The notes: a model not told the origin generated them from the sequence alone. A stretch of 64,000 bases of DNA from Planctomycetota bacterium (GCA_014381825.1 JACNKX010000077.1:1-64000); one strand, 5' to 3'. Counted from the first letter of the stretch, positions 1 through 7,704 are shown. A program made the numbers and translations.

Positions 1-8
1 TTCAGTGA

Positions 9-1502
9 ATGGCAGAGACCTTCGATGTGATTGCTGGCGGCGGGGGTGGCAGCGGATTAGCCGCCGCGTACTCGGCCGCTGAACGTGGTGGAAGTGTGCT
101 CGTCCTGGAGAAATTGCCGCAACCAGGCGGTACGACAGGGATCGCTGTCGGTTCGTTTACCGCAGCTGCAACGAGCCTCCAACGCAAAGCTGGTATCGAC
201 GATAGCCCCGAGCAGCACATCGAAGACGCTAGCAACTTCCCTCCCGATGAGATCGAGGCTCGCAACGCCGAAGCGATGCGAGCCTTTTTCATGCGCGAAG
301 CCGCAACAACATTCGAGTGGCTGCGAGGGCTCGGCCTTTCATTCGTTGGGCCGAGCCCCGAGCCGCCGAACCGCCAGCCGCGCATGCACAACGTTGTGCC
401 AGGAGCCAAGGCATATATCGCCGCGTTGCAAATTGGCTTGCGGCGCAAGGGCGCGGTTTTGCTCTCGAATGCATCGGTTGAACAGCTCCTGCGCGATGGC
501 GAGCGCGTCGTTGGAGTCGAGGCAGTTGTTGACGGAACGACTCGCGAGTTTCGCGCATCTCGCGGTGTCATCCTGGCGGCGGGCGACTACGCCAACAACA
601 CGCAGATGATCGCTGAGCACAAAGGCGAGCGATATCGAGACATTGAAGGCATTAATCCATTCGCGACGGGAGATGGGCACGAACTCGCCAAACGTGCTGG
701 GGCAAAACTCGTCAACATGGATGTGACCTACGGCCCGGAACTGCGGTTCGTTCCGTCAAGTAAGCGGCCGTTCCAGCAGTGGTTGCCAACCAGTGGAATC
801 GCGGGTCGTGTGCTGGGCGAAGTTGCGACTCGCCTGCCGAACTGGGTAATGCGTTCGATGATCAAGCGATTGCTGGTTACCTGGCAACATCCCGAGAACG
901 CATTGTTTGACGACGGAGCGATCCTTCTGAATCGCAATGGTCAACGATTTGTCGAAGAGACAGAGTATCCTGATCGCGAGATCGCACTCGCCGCCCAACC
1001 AGGAAAGATTGCCTACATACTGCTCAACAGTCGGCTCATCGAACGGTATTCCAAGTGGCCGCACTTTATCTCCACGGCACCGGACATTGCCTACGCATAC
1101 GTCGCGGACTATGCGAGGTTACGACCTGACGTCACCCATCACGGCAAGAGCCTCGCCGAAGTTGCGAGCCGGGTTGGTCTTGATCCCGAATCTGTGCAGC
1201 GCTCGATGCACGAATACAACTCGGCTTTGCCTGAATGTGACAAGGACGTGATGGCTCTGGAGTCCGGACCGTGGGCCTTGCTGGGTCCAGTCAAAGCCTA
1301 CTTCACGACAACAGAAGGAGGTGCCGTTGTCAATGAACAGATGCAAGTCATCGAGGAGAACGGAAACACGATTCCAGGTCTATACGCCGTCGGGCAGAAC
1401 GGACTCTCTGGAATGATTCTCTGGAGCCATGGCCTTCACATCGCCTGGGCGATGACAAGCGGGCGCTTAGCTGGCGTGGCGGTGATGGAAGAGCACTCGT
1501 AG
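9..1502 (+). CDS. FAD-dependent oxidoreductase, fumarate reductase/3-ketosteroid dehydrogenase-like flavoprotein
   Basis: 497 aa. The N-terminus has a dinucleotide-binding fold (VIAGGGGGSGLAAAYSAAERG followed about 15 residues later by an acidic residue in LVLEK), and the C-terminus carries the family's second FAD contact, IPGLYAVGQNGLSGM, then a GGAVVNEQMQVI segment of the kind seen in the FAD_binding_2 family. That family covers soluble fumarate reductases, urocanate reductases and ketosteroid dehydrogenases; substrate cannot be read here. No signal peptide is visible, so a cytoplasmic location is likely. The ATG is preceded by an overlapping TGA (bases 6-8), so an upstream co-transcribed gene may end just outside the window. 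The gene converges on the P-II gene with a 6-base gap. Family call is firm, reaction unknown. Confidence 0.85.
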   Translation: MAETFDVIAGGGGGSGLAAAYSAAERGGSVLVLEKLPQPGGTTGIAVGSFTAAATSLQRKAGIDDSPEQHIEDASNFPPDEIEARNAEAMRAFFMREAATTFEWLRGLGLSFVGPSPEPPNRQPRMHNVVPGAKAYIAALQIGLRRKGAVLLSNASVEQLLRDGERVVGVEAVVDGTTREFRASRGVILAAGDYANNTQMIAEHKGERYRDIEGINPFATGDGHELAKRAGAKLVNMDVTYGPELRFVPSSKRPFQQWLPTSGIAGRVLGEVATRLPNWVMRSMIKRLLVTWQHPENALFDDGAILLNRNGQRFVEETEYPDREIALAAQPGKIAYILLNSRLIERYSKWPHFISTAPDIAYAYVADYARLRPDVTHHGKSLAEVASRVGLDPESVQRSMHEYNSALPECDKDVMALESGPWALLGPVKAYFTTTEGGAVVNEQMQVIEENGNTIPGLYAVGQNGLSGMILWSHGLHIAWAMTSGRLAGVAVMEEHS

Positions 1503-1508
1503 GTCGAT

Positions 1509-1847
1509 CTACGTCACTTGTTCGCCGGTCGCGACGTCGATGATGTTCTCGAACGCGTGTACCGGCAGCACCATGATCTTGCCGTCGCCCATTCGGCCGG
1601 TGCGTGCGACTTCGACCATCATTCGCAAGATCTCGTCGACGCGAGCGTCGTCCACCCAAACTGCGATCTCAACCTTCGGAAGGAACGCCATCGAGTACTC
1701 GCTGTCGCCGTACTCGTCGAGATAGCTCTTCTGCCGTCCGTAGCCTTTGACCTCGCGAACCGTGAGAGCTTCCAGCGGGGCTCGTTTCAGGCGATCGAGT
1801 ACCTTCTCGGCGAGAAATGGTTTGACGACGGCTACGATTTCTTTCAC
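1509..1847 (-). CDS. P-II family signalling protein (GlnB-like), atypical C-terminus
   Basis: From the GTG at 1847 the product is 112 aa, the same length as E. coli GlnB, and aligns to it without gaps: MKEIVAVVKPF start, G37-R38-Q39, T-loop with Tyr51 at the uridylylation position, FLPK with Lys58, and TGRMGDGK ending at Lys90. A TTG at 1877 would add ten residues and overlap the ferredoxin gene, so I prefer GTG. P-II proteins sense ATP/ADP and 2-oxoglutarate and bind partner enzymes. Oddity: GlnB Arg101 and Arg103, which contact ATP phosphates, are Asn101 and Ile103 here. It lies 7 bases downstream of a [2Fe-2S] ferredoxin gene, not beside amtB or glnA, so its partner may be unusual. Fold certain; nitrogen role not established. 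Confidence 0.88.
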   Translation of the reverse strand: MKEIVAVVKPFLAEKVLDRLKRAPLEALTVREVKGYGRQKSYLDEYGDSEYSMAFLPKVEIAVWVDDARVDEILRMMVEVARTGRMGDGKIMVLPVHAFENIIDVATGEQVT

Positions 1848-1854
1848 GAAGCAC

Positions 1855-2250
1855 TTAGCTAAAGAAGTTATCGCCAAACAGGTTCACGTCGGGACCGCTT
1901 TCAACCTCGATGTCGCCGTTGATCTGCGTCATACAGGCCAATCGCATATTGTCTTCATGGCCGATAAACGCAAGGCATGGAATCGGATCGGGCGGAAGCC
2001 CGGGCGTCTTGAAGCGAAGCAACTCTCGCTTCGTAAGCTGGTTGGTATTATTAATGCCGCTGGTGATCAGAACGCGGCACGTACCACACATGCCAAAGCC
2101 CTTACAGTTGGCGAATTTATTAACGTTCGCTCCGATGCCATTGACGCCGCAATTCAGGTTGATTCCAGCCTTGACGGCTTCTTCGCGGAGATAGGACCCG
2201 GCTGGAACCTCGATTTCTTTGTTCTCTTTCGTGAACTTGACGATTGGCAT
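1855..2250 (-). CDS. [2Fe-2S] ferredoxin
   Basis: 131 aa. Plant-type ferredoxin fold with the cluster ligands C49-x5-C55-x2-C58 and a distal C106 in RLACMTQ. Two further cysteines, C34 and C92, are outside the usual ligand set. The N-terminus PIVKFTKENKEIEVPAG is the normal beta-grasp start. It is an electron carrier, cytoplasmic by absence of a signal. A segment of about 45 residues between C58 and C106, containing a KTPGLPPDPIPC stretch, is longer than in photosynthetic ferredoxins. It forms a likely two-gene operon with the P-II protein downstream (7 bases). The redox partner is not identifiable; the convergent flavoprotein at 9-1502 is on the other strand. Confidence 0.9.
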   Translation of the reverse strand: MPIVKFTKENKEIEVPAGSYLREEAVKAGINLNCGVNGIGANVNKFANCKGFGMCGTCRVLITSGINNTNQLTKRELLRFKTPGLPPDPIPCLAFIGHEDNMRLACMTQINGDIEVESGPDVNLFGDNFFS

Positions 2251-2670
2251 GGTTCAATTCTGCTGTCAAAAGGGGCCTAAATCAATGCAAACGTCCGGCT
2301 TGGGGAAGGGCATCCGTTGCCGAAAAACCCGGGGCCGAGCAACACAGAAATCTACCGCGCGGATCGCCCTGCGCGAAGTGACTTAAAAGCAATGTTTTTT
2401 CGGTTCCCGCAGGCGATCGGCAGCGTTTTCAAGTTCGTATTGGCACATTTGGGGGCTTCTGATACCGTACCCAGCCTTCGGCAAGGAAGTCGAAGTTGGC
2501 CCACGCAGTTGGTTCACGGGTGGCAGTGCCGCCGGGCACTGCGAGCTAAGTCTCGCTGCCTAGAACTCGCTTCGTTTGGTCGTAGGAATTGCGACGAAAA
2601 GACAGCATGTGACGCAACTAACGAAATTTCGCGCGGAGAAATCGTGGCTACATCACGGAGGAGTCGGGAG
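2251..2670. other. 420-base intergenic region between divergent ferredoxin and rimI genes
   Basis: No supported gene. The reading frame of the acetyltransferase stays open upstream to 2317, but that extension has no recognisable domain, is rich in Arg/Ser, and a clear GGAGG ribosome-binding site lies just before the ATG at 2671. A perfect 8-bp hairpin sits at 2523-2542 (GCAGTGCC, loop gccg, GGCACTGC) without a T-run. Both promoters must lie in this region. Confidence 0.5.
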
Positions 2671-3192
2671 ATGAGCACCGAGGGGAAACAGGACGTTTGT
2701 GTCCACATCCGCTGGATGATTCGACGCGATATGCCTGAAGTGCTCGACATCGAAGGCCAAGGCTTCGAGTTCCCTTGGTCCGAGGAAGACTTCATCCGCT
2801 GCCTACGGCAAAGAAACTGCATCGGCATGGTCGCCGAGTTCGAAGAGCAAGTCGTCGGCTTCATGATCTACGAATTGCACAAGACGCGGCTTCACGTCCT
2901 GAACTTCGCAGTTAATCCAAACTTCCGTCGTCGGGCTGTCGGACAAGCGATGATGGGCAAGTTGGTCAGTAAGTTGTCGCATCAGCGAAGAAACCGCATC
3001 CTGCTCGAAGTTCGCGAGACAAACCTCGCCGCTCAGCTATTCTTCCGAAACATCGGCTTCCGAGCCGTCTCGGTGCTACGAGATTTTTACGACGACACGA
3101 CGGAAGACGCCTACTTGATGCAATACACGTATCAGCCAGTGGAAGCGGAAGACACCATGCCGGTGAATCGAATTACGCGGTTGGCGGGTTAG
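2671..3192 (+). CDS. rimI: GNAT N-acetyltransferase, RimI-like
   Basis: 173 aa. A GNAT domain spans most of the protein: an N-terminal IRWMIRRDMPEVLDIE strand-helix, FPWSEEDF typical of RimI, the beta-4 strand LHVLNFAVNPNFRRRAVG with an R/Q-x-x-G-x-G/A acetyl-CoA loop, and NLAAQLFFRNIGFRAV with the C-terminal Tyr region FYDDTTEDAYLM. RimI enzymes acetylate the N-terminal alanine of ribosomal protein bS18 and related substrates. The ATG at 2671 is chosen because GGAGG at 2657-2661 precedes it and the family begins here; an in-frame upstream extension exists but is not supported. It is followed after a palindromic repeat by the acyltransferase gene. RimI versus another GNAT of the same subfamily is not settled. 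Confidence 0.78.
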   Translation: MSTEGKQDVCVHIRWMIRRDMPEVLDIEGQGFEFPWSEEDFIRCLRQRNCIGMVAEFEEQVVGFMIYELHKTRLHVLNFAVNPNFRRRAVGQAMMGKLVSKLSHQRRNRILLEVRETNLAAQLFFRNIGFRAVSVLRDFYDDTTEDAYLMQYTYQPVEAEDTMPVNRITRLAG

Positions 3193-3217
3193 TGCATTGT
3201 CACAGCTTAGATTTAGG

Positions 3218-3280
3218 GTAGCTGAAGTCGTGAGACTTCAGATGGAGCGAGGAAAACCGAAGTCTCACGACTCCGGCTAC
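3218..3280. repeat. Intergenic palindrome, family A (copy 1)
   Basis: Two 22-base arms at 3218-3239 and 3259-3280 are inverted copies with few mismatches; the core is GAAGTCGTGAGACTTC and the right arm carries GAAGTCTCACGACT. A second copy lies at 5967-6020. RNA from it would fold into a long hairpin. It sits between rimI and the plsC-like gene. Confidence 0.85.
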
Positions 3281-3332
3281 TCTTTACAATCAGGCAACGC
3301 TATAAACAAGATCCCCGAGCGTAGAATCTTCG

Positions 3333-4142
3333 ATGCCGCACGAGACGCTTGCGATTCTGTTCTTCGTGGCATGTCTCGCTGCACCATTCATTTGGGCAAG
3401 CATTGCGCTCTCGCGTAGCCAGCTCACGCTTCCTCAGGGAATCCTCTGGTTCGCTGCTCTTCTGTTCGTTCGCCTTCTCTGGCGAGCGCAACTCCCACGG
3501 AAGATGCCTGCCGGTTCCGAAAAGGGCGCTGTTGTCATCTGCAATCATCGAAGCAGCATCGACCCGTTCTTCCTGCAAGTCTGTTTCGATCGGCCAATGC
3601 ATTGGATGGTTGCACGCGAATACTGCGAGCATCCGGCGTTCCGTTGGTTCCTGCGAACTTGCGAGGTCATTCCGGTCAGTCGTAGCGGCAGCGATATGGC
3701 GGCAACACGAGCTGCCATTCGCTACGCAGAGCGTGGCGACTTGATTAGCATGTTCCCGGAAGGTCGGATCAACATGACGGAGCAGTTGATGCTGCCGGTT
3801 CGCCCCGGCGCGATCATGGTGGCGATGCGCGCTCGCGCGCCGTTGCTCCCGTGTTATATCGCGGGAGCACCGTTTGGTGGAACTCCATCAAGTCCGTTCT
3901 TCATGCCAGCACGGGTTCGGATGCAATTCGGTGAAGTGATCGACCTATCGCCTTATTACGACCGCGAGCAGAACGATGCGTTAGTCAAAGAGCTAATGAC
4001 GCGCGTCGTGAAGGAGATCGCTCGACTTGCCGGACAGGACAACTTCGAGCCTGCTTTTGCAGGTCGAAGATGGAAGCCAACCGACGCTGAAGTGCAAGCG
4101 GACCTCGATGCTCGCGATCGCCGCGGGCGAGGTGCCGTTTAA
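3333..4142 (+). CDS. 1-acyl-sn-glycerol-3-phosphate acyltransferase family (PlsC-like)
   Basis: 269 aa. Motif I is NHRSSID (catalytic H72 and D77), and motif III is FPEGRIN (141-147), with RPGAIMVAMRARAPLLP matching the later conserved block. Two hydrophobic segments at about residues 6-26 and 35-50 should anchor it in the cytoplasmic membrane. The family transfers a fatty acyl chain to lysophosphatidic acid or a related lysolipid in phospholipid synthesis. The C-terminus ends in a charged tail (about 245-269). It converges on the ATP-grasp gene, the two stops being 39 bases apart with an inverted repeat between. Substrate is inferred from family only. Confidence 0.88.
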   Translation: MPHETLAILFFVACLAAPFIWASIALSRSQLTLPQGILWFAALLFVRLLWRAQLPRKMPAGSEKGAVVICNHRSSIDPFFLQVCFDRPMHWMVAREYCEHPAFRWFLRTCEVIPVSRSGSDMAATRAAIRYAERGDLISMFPEGRINMTEQLMLPVRPGAIMVAMRARAPLLPCYIAGAPFGGTPSSPFFMPARVRMQFGEVIDLSPYYDREQNDALVKELMTRVVKEIARLAGQDNFEPAFAGRRWKPTDAEVQADLDARDRRGRGAV

Positions 4143-4143
4143 G

Positions 4144-4202
4144 GCGAGCCAGCGGCAAGCAAGTTGTAGCCAACGCTCCTCTCATGCTCGCCGCTGGCTC
4201 GC
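4144..4202. repeat. Inverted repeat between convergent genes (terminator-like)
   Basis: Perfect 13-base arms, GCGAGCCAGCGGC at 4144-4156 and its reverse complement at 4190-4202, separated by 33 bases. The right arm covers the last codons of the minus-strand ATP-grasp gene. There is no T-run, so it may be a repeat element or a bidirectional, factor-dependent stop. Confidence 0.7.
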
Positions 4203-5342
4203 GTTAAACAGCTGCTTCATACGCACCATCGTAGCGCGCAGTTCTCTTCGCGCAACGGCGTTTGTCTTCCCCTTCGCAAAGACCGTGACGATCGGTTCGC
4301 CTTCGTTAATGCTCGTCCCGGCTACTGGAATATCCGCAATCGTTGGATCGCAGTCTTCGCATCCGCTCGACGTGAGCGAGTGCTCTAGTCGCTCATCAAT
4401 GACTATCGAGTGATTCGCATAAACGACTCCTTTCGCGTGTCGTTCGGCACTAACTTCTGCATTGTCGTAGCGCACCAGTGGCGGAAGTTCTCCGCTTTGA
4501 CACGCCGCGACATGCCACGGGATCGTCGCAATCTCTAACGCTCGCTCAAGAATCTCCACGGATGCCGTATACCGAGGATTCACTTCAACCGGCCATACTC
4601 CCGCCTCGTTGATAATCGCATCGACACCGAACAGCCCCTTCAATCGAAAATGCTGAGCCAGAAAATCACCGAGGTGTATGAGCTGTTCTCTGTGTTCTGT
4701 TGAAACTTCGATCGGGCCAATCGAGCCAACGTACTGATATGGTCGTGCACCTCCCCAGTCACGACCAAGAAGTTGCTCGGCTGCGCCAACGAGAACGGCA
4801 CCGTCGCTTCCTCCGATGAAGGTCGCTCCGATCGATTGGCCAGAAATGAACTGTTGCACATAGGTCAAGTTCTCTCGATCGAGATCGTGCATCCTCGCGA
4901 GATCAAGTCGTTCGACTTCATACCCGCCCGCAGAACGAAGTGGCTTGCGAAGCCAACGGCCCGAAGATGGTAGATCGTTTGTGTGGCGAACGTCCGGCCG
5001 CAGCAGTCCGACCTCAGACAAAGCATTCGCGAGCCGCAACGGATTACGTACTTCTTGAAGAACTTCAGTTCCGTTACCAAGCAATCGGCAGTTAGCCGAG
5101 ATTTGCTCGACGAGGTCAGGGTAATTCTCCAGAGGCCCAACAAACATCCAACTCGTCGCCTCCGAACTGGCGATCAACGCAGGCAACTGATGCAGCTCGT
5201 CAAAACGCTGGAAACTACGGCAAATCTTACATAGATCCAGGTCGGCAAAACGATCGATGGCGCTCGGTTCGAAACCGGCTCGCTGGACGGACATTGCGGC
5301 CGCGCGAACGCTACCACCAACGATCAGCAGTCGCTCGGTCAT
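4182..5342 (-). CDS. ATP-grasp family ligase in the H4MPT C1 gene group
   Basis: 386 aa. An N-terminal Rossmann-like domain (LLIVGGSVRAAAMSVQRAG) is followed by ATP-grasp features: the nucleotide lysine in RWLRKPLRSAGG (K133), a YVQQFISGQSIGATF strand, and the metal ligands D241 in LFGVDAII and E253/N255 in PVEVNPRY. ATP-grasp enzymes form amide or ester bonds through acyl phosphates. It is divergent from fae. Methylotrophs and methanogens have ATP-grasp genes in their C1 cofactor clusters (ORF17 in Methylobacterium; MfnD, tyramine-glutamate ligase, in methanogens), so a role in methanopterin or methanofuran-type cofactor synthesis is a reasonable inference from location, not a demonstrated activity. 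Its last codons carry one arm of an inverted repeat. Confidence 0.82.
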   Translation of the reverse strand: MTERLLIVGGSVRAAAMSVQRAGFEPSAIDRFADLDLCKICRSFQRFDELHQLPALIASSEATSWMFVGPLENYPDLVEQISANCRLLGNGTEVLQEVRNPLRLANALSEVGLLRPDVRHTNDLPSSGRWLRKPLRSAGGYEVERLDLARMHDLDRENLTYVQQFISGQSIGATFIGGSDGAVLVGAAEQLLGRDWGGARPYQYVGSIGPIEVSTEHREQLIHLGDFLAQHFRLKGLFGVDAIINEAGVWPVEVNPRYTASVEILERALEIATIPWHVAACQSGELPPLVRYDNAEVSAERHAKGVVYANHSIVIDERLEHSLTSSGCEDCDPTIADIPVAGTSINEGEPIVTVFAKGKTNAVARRELRATMVRMKQLFNASQRRA

Positions 5343-5427
5343 GGCCAGATTGCCCTCGTCGAGCGGGGAGTTGCAATCAACAGGCGGTCTGGTAAGTTCA
5401 TTGGTTCTCGACGTTTGTAAACAGTAA

Positions 5428-5446
5428 CTATCAGAGATTCTATCAG
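5428..5446 (+). promoter_or_regulatory. Direct CTATCAG repeats upstream of fae
   Basis: CTATCAG occurs at 5428-5434 and again at 5440-5446, 12 bases start to start, about 20 bases before the fae ATG. Spacing near one helical turn would suit a regulator, but the short length makes chance possible. Confidence 0.25.
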
Positions 5447-5464
5447 CTACACGGAGATTAATTC

Positions 5465-5959
5465 ATGTCGATGTACATTGGCGAAGCACTGGCCGGGGAC
5501 GGAAATGAGATTGCTCATATTGACTTGCTGATCGGCAGCAAAGATGGCCCTGTCGGCGTTGCGTTTGCGAACGCATTAGCGCGTCAGAGTGAAGGTCACT
5601 CGAATTTATTGGCCGTGCTCGCACCGAACCTCGCCGTAAAGCCCTCGACCGTGATGATTACGAAAGTCACGATCAAAGGCGCGACGCAAGCCGTTCAGAT
5701 GTTCGGTCCAGCACAAGCTGCCGTCGCCAAGGCAGTTGCCGACGCGGTTGGCGAAGGTATCCTGCCAAAGGATCAATGCGAAGACCTCGTTATCGTCTGC
5801 GGTGTGTTCATTCATTGGCAAGCCGAGGACAACAAGAAAATCTACGATTACAACTACGAAGCGACCAAGCAAGCTATCGCAAGCGCGATGGCTGGCCAGC
5901 CAACGGCCGACGAGATGCTCGCTGGCAAAGATTCGGATCATCCGTTTAAGGGATTCTAG
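5465..5959 (+). CDS. fae: Formaldehyde-activating enzyme
   Basis: 164 aa, the usual size. The protein shows the hallmark start MYIGEALAGDGNEIAHIDLL with the catalytic histidine at H18 (His22 in Methylobacterium), GPVGVAFANALARQSEGH, and the C-terminal KIYDYNYEATKQAIA block. Fae condenses formaldehyde with (dephospho)tetrahydromethanopterin to methylene-H4MPT, the entry step of formaldehyde oxidation or detoxification in the cytoplasm. A GGAG lies 7-10 bases before the ATG. The next gene downstream is the methylene-H4MPT dehydrogenase, which takes the product, although a palindrome and a terminator-like hairpin separate them. H4MPT-dependent C1 genes are known from planctomycetes. Very secure call. 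Confidence 0.97.
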   Translation: MSMYIGEALAGDGNEIAHIDLLIGSKDGPVGVAFANALARQSEGHSNLLAVLAPNLAVKPSTVMITKVTIKGATQAVQMFGPAQAAVAKAVADAVGEGILPKDQCEDLVIVCGVFIHWQAEDNKKIYDYNYEATKQAIASAMAGQPTADEMLAGKDSDHPFKGF

Positions 5960-5966
5960 GAGTTTC

Positions 5967-6020
5967 GTAGCAGAAGTCGTGCGACTTCTGGTGCCCCGGA
6001 AGTCTCACGACTTTCGCTAC
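5967..6020. repeat. Intergenic palindrome, family A (copy 2)
   Basis: Arms 5967-5988 and 5999-6020 share the core of the copy at 3218-3280: GAAGTCGTGCGACTTC on the left and GAAGTCTCACGACTT on the right, bounded by GTAGC and GCTAC. It starts 8 bases after the fae stop codon. Confidence 0.85.
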
Positions 6021-6043
6021 GATCAAATATTCGAGCCGCCAAT

Positions 6044-6084
6044 CGCCCATCGCCTGTGCATGCCACGGCGATGGGCGTTTCTTT
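6044..6084 (+). terminator. Terminator-like hairpin between fae and mtdC
   Basis: Perfect 11-bp stem: CGCCCATCGCC at 6044-6054 pairs with GGCGATGGGCG at 6067-6077, loop of 12, followed directly by TTTCTTTG. This is the form of an intrinsic terminator and lies only 12-20 bases before the mtdC start, so it may end the fae transcript or act as an attenuator. Confidence 0.6.
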
Positions 6085-6095
6085 GTAGGTGAGAC

Positions 6096-6971
6096 ATGAC
6101 TAAGCCAAAGATTCTCGTCCAGCTAGACGGAGACGAGCACGCGAGTGTCTTCGATGCCGTTGTCGCCGTCGACTCGGCAATCGACCATCTGTTTCAGTAC
6201 CATTCGGTGAAGGTGGAGCAGATCCGTGATCTTGTTCACGGAGCGATGTTCACTCGCGGACCGCAGGACTTGCACAACACCGCAATTTTCATCGGCGGGG
6301 CGAATGTCGCGCACGGCGAAAGTTTGTTACTAGCGGCGACGAAGTGTTTCTTTGGGCCGATGCGAGTGTCCGTGATGCTCGACGCCAACGGAGCGAACAC
6401 GACAGCTGCAGCCGCTGTCCTAGCAGCGGCTCGTCACGTCGACCTTTCACGCTCCGAAGCCCTCGTCCTCGCCGCAACTGGTCCTGTTGGCCAACGAGCC
6501 GTGCGACTGCTGGCTCGTGCCGGATGCAGGGTTCGAGTTGCTTCTCGGAGCGGCGAACGTGCAGCGGCAACTTGTGAGCAGGTGCAAGGAGGTGTTGACG
6601 GTGCCTCTCTCACTCCCCTGGCGACAAGCAACCCGGACGAGACGGCAGCGGCAATTGAAGGCGCCAATATCGTTATTGCAGCGGGCGCGGCGGGCATCGA
6701 ACTCCTGTCGACGGAAACGCGATCTGCATGTGCATCGTTACAGGTCGCGGTCGACCTGAATGCGGTCCCGCCGCTTGGCATCGGCGGCGTTGAAGTCATG
6801 GACAAAGCGGTCGAACGCAATGGCGTGGTTTGCTACGGAGCAATCGGCGTGGGCGGGACCAAGATGAAGATCCATAAAGCGGCCATTAAGAAGCTGTTCT
6901 CAGCGAACGACTTGGTCCTTGATGCGGACGAGATCTACGAAATCGGGCGCGAGCTGGAACTTGCGTCATAG
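6096..6971 (+). CDS. NAD(P)-dependent methylene-tetrahydromethanopterin dehydrogenase (MtdB/MtdC family)
   Basis: 291 aa. N-terminal region MTKPKILVQLDGDEHASVFDAVVAVDSAIDHL with GAMFTRGP and HNTAIFIGGANVA is that of the bacterial MtdB/MtdC enzymes; a Rossmann motif follows at TGPVGQRAVRLLARAG (128-143) with VASRSGERA, where an Ser-Arg pair after strand 2 would allow NADP. The C-terminus has GAIGVGGTKMKIHKAAI. It oxidises methylene-H4MPT to methenyl-H4MPT. MtdC was described from planctomycetes, so that subtype is likely, but MtdB cannot be excluded by eye. It is next to fae, whose product it uses; a hairpin between them may uncouple expression. Mch and the formyltransferase/hydrolase complex are not in this window. 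Confidence 0.9.
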   Translation: MTKPKILVQLDGDEHASVFDAVVAVDSAIDHLFQYHSVKVEQIRDLVHGAMFTRGPQDLHNTAIFIGGANVAHGESLLLAATKCFFGPMRVSVMLDANGANTTAAAAVLAAARHVDLSRSEALVLAATGPVGQRAVRLLARAGCRVRVASRSGERAAATCEQVQGGVDGASLTPLATSNPDETAAAIEGANIVIAAGAAGIELLSTETRSACASLQVAVDLNAVPPLGIGGVEVMDKAVERNGVVCYGAIGVGGTKMKIHKAAIKKLFSANDLVLDADEIYEIGRELELAS

Positions 6972-7418
6972 TTACGAACCGCCTCGCATTACAAAGAACG
7001 CCAAGATTGATGTGAGTACGATCGCACAACAGACCCACACGATCATATTCTTGACGAACTTGCGAGATGCTCGCTCCCCGGCCATCAATTGACGTGATCG
7101 ATAGTCCTCGGTGACAGGATCGCTGCTTTCAGATTGCGCCGACAGCGGCTCTTCTGGCTGGTTGGCGAAACTTGGCGGTAGCAAGTCTGCGGGCGAATAG
7201 CCGTGTGATCCGCTCACCGGTGCAGCAGCTGGCGGTGGCTCGACAATCGGCGGCTCGGTGGCAGCCGGTTGAGCGGAAACGGGGTCGACGGCGGGCGGTT
7301 CGCTCGTCAAGGCGACAGGCTGTCGACAATGCGGACAAGCGACTTGAAGCGAGGGAAGCGAAGTATCGACCTGAAACGGACTGCTACAGTGCGGACAACT
7401 GAACTGTGACAGTGACAT
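6972..7418 (-). CDS. Zinc-ribbon (MJ0042-type) single-pass membrane protein
   Basis: 148 aa from the ATG at 7418, which has GGGAG about 12 bases upstream; a TTG nine codons earlier is possible. The N-terminus has two CPHC knuckles (FSCPHCSSPFQ and VACPHCRQPV) forming a zinc ribbon, followed by a Pro/Ala/Glu-rich linker of about 60 residues, a basic SRQLMAGERASRKFVKN segment and one C-terminal transmembrane helix (VWVCCAIVLTSILAFFVM). This makes a tail-anchored protein with its metal domain in the cytoplasm. Such zinc-ribbon plus linker plus TM proteins are frequent in planctomycetes and have no known function. Its stop codon immediately abuts that of the converging mtdC gene. Confidence 0.7.
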   Translation of the reverse strand: MSLSQFSCPHCSSPFQVDTSLPSLQVACPHCRQPVALTSEPPAVDPVSAQPAATEPPIVEPPPAAAPVSGSHGYSPADLLPPSFANQPEEPLSAQSESSDPVTEDYRSRQLMAGERASRKFVKNMIVWVCCAIVLTSILAFFVMRGGS

Positions 7419-7704
7419 CGTTTGAAGGTACTCCCTGAAAGACAACAGCTTCTATGTTAGCGCGCCACCTGGGTATCCTTCAAGCTGACAGCGCCGGGGC
7501 ATGACAGCCGTGGGACTTCGCGTCACGGACAACCATCACAATCCGCACGGTTGGCAAGACGAAGCTCGACGTCCTAGTAATTGTTTGTAGCTCGCCAGCG
7601 TGCCGGGCAACGATCACCCATACTTGGTCAGCGAACTTCAAGGTGCGAGCTTGTGCCATCCTTGCAAACGGGCGCAACGTTTTAAGGCAGACAAGGAACG
7701 AGTA

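Noticed and set aside
2523-2542. Short hairpin as a terminator or small RNA
   Set aside because: No T-run and no transcript unit that it would end; left as a note in the intergenic entry.
2317-2670. N-terminal extension of the RimI-like protein
   Set aside because: No family match, Arg/Ser-rich composition, and a strong GGAGG site before the internal ATG at 2671.
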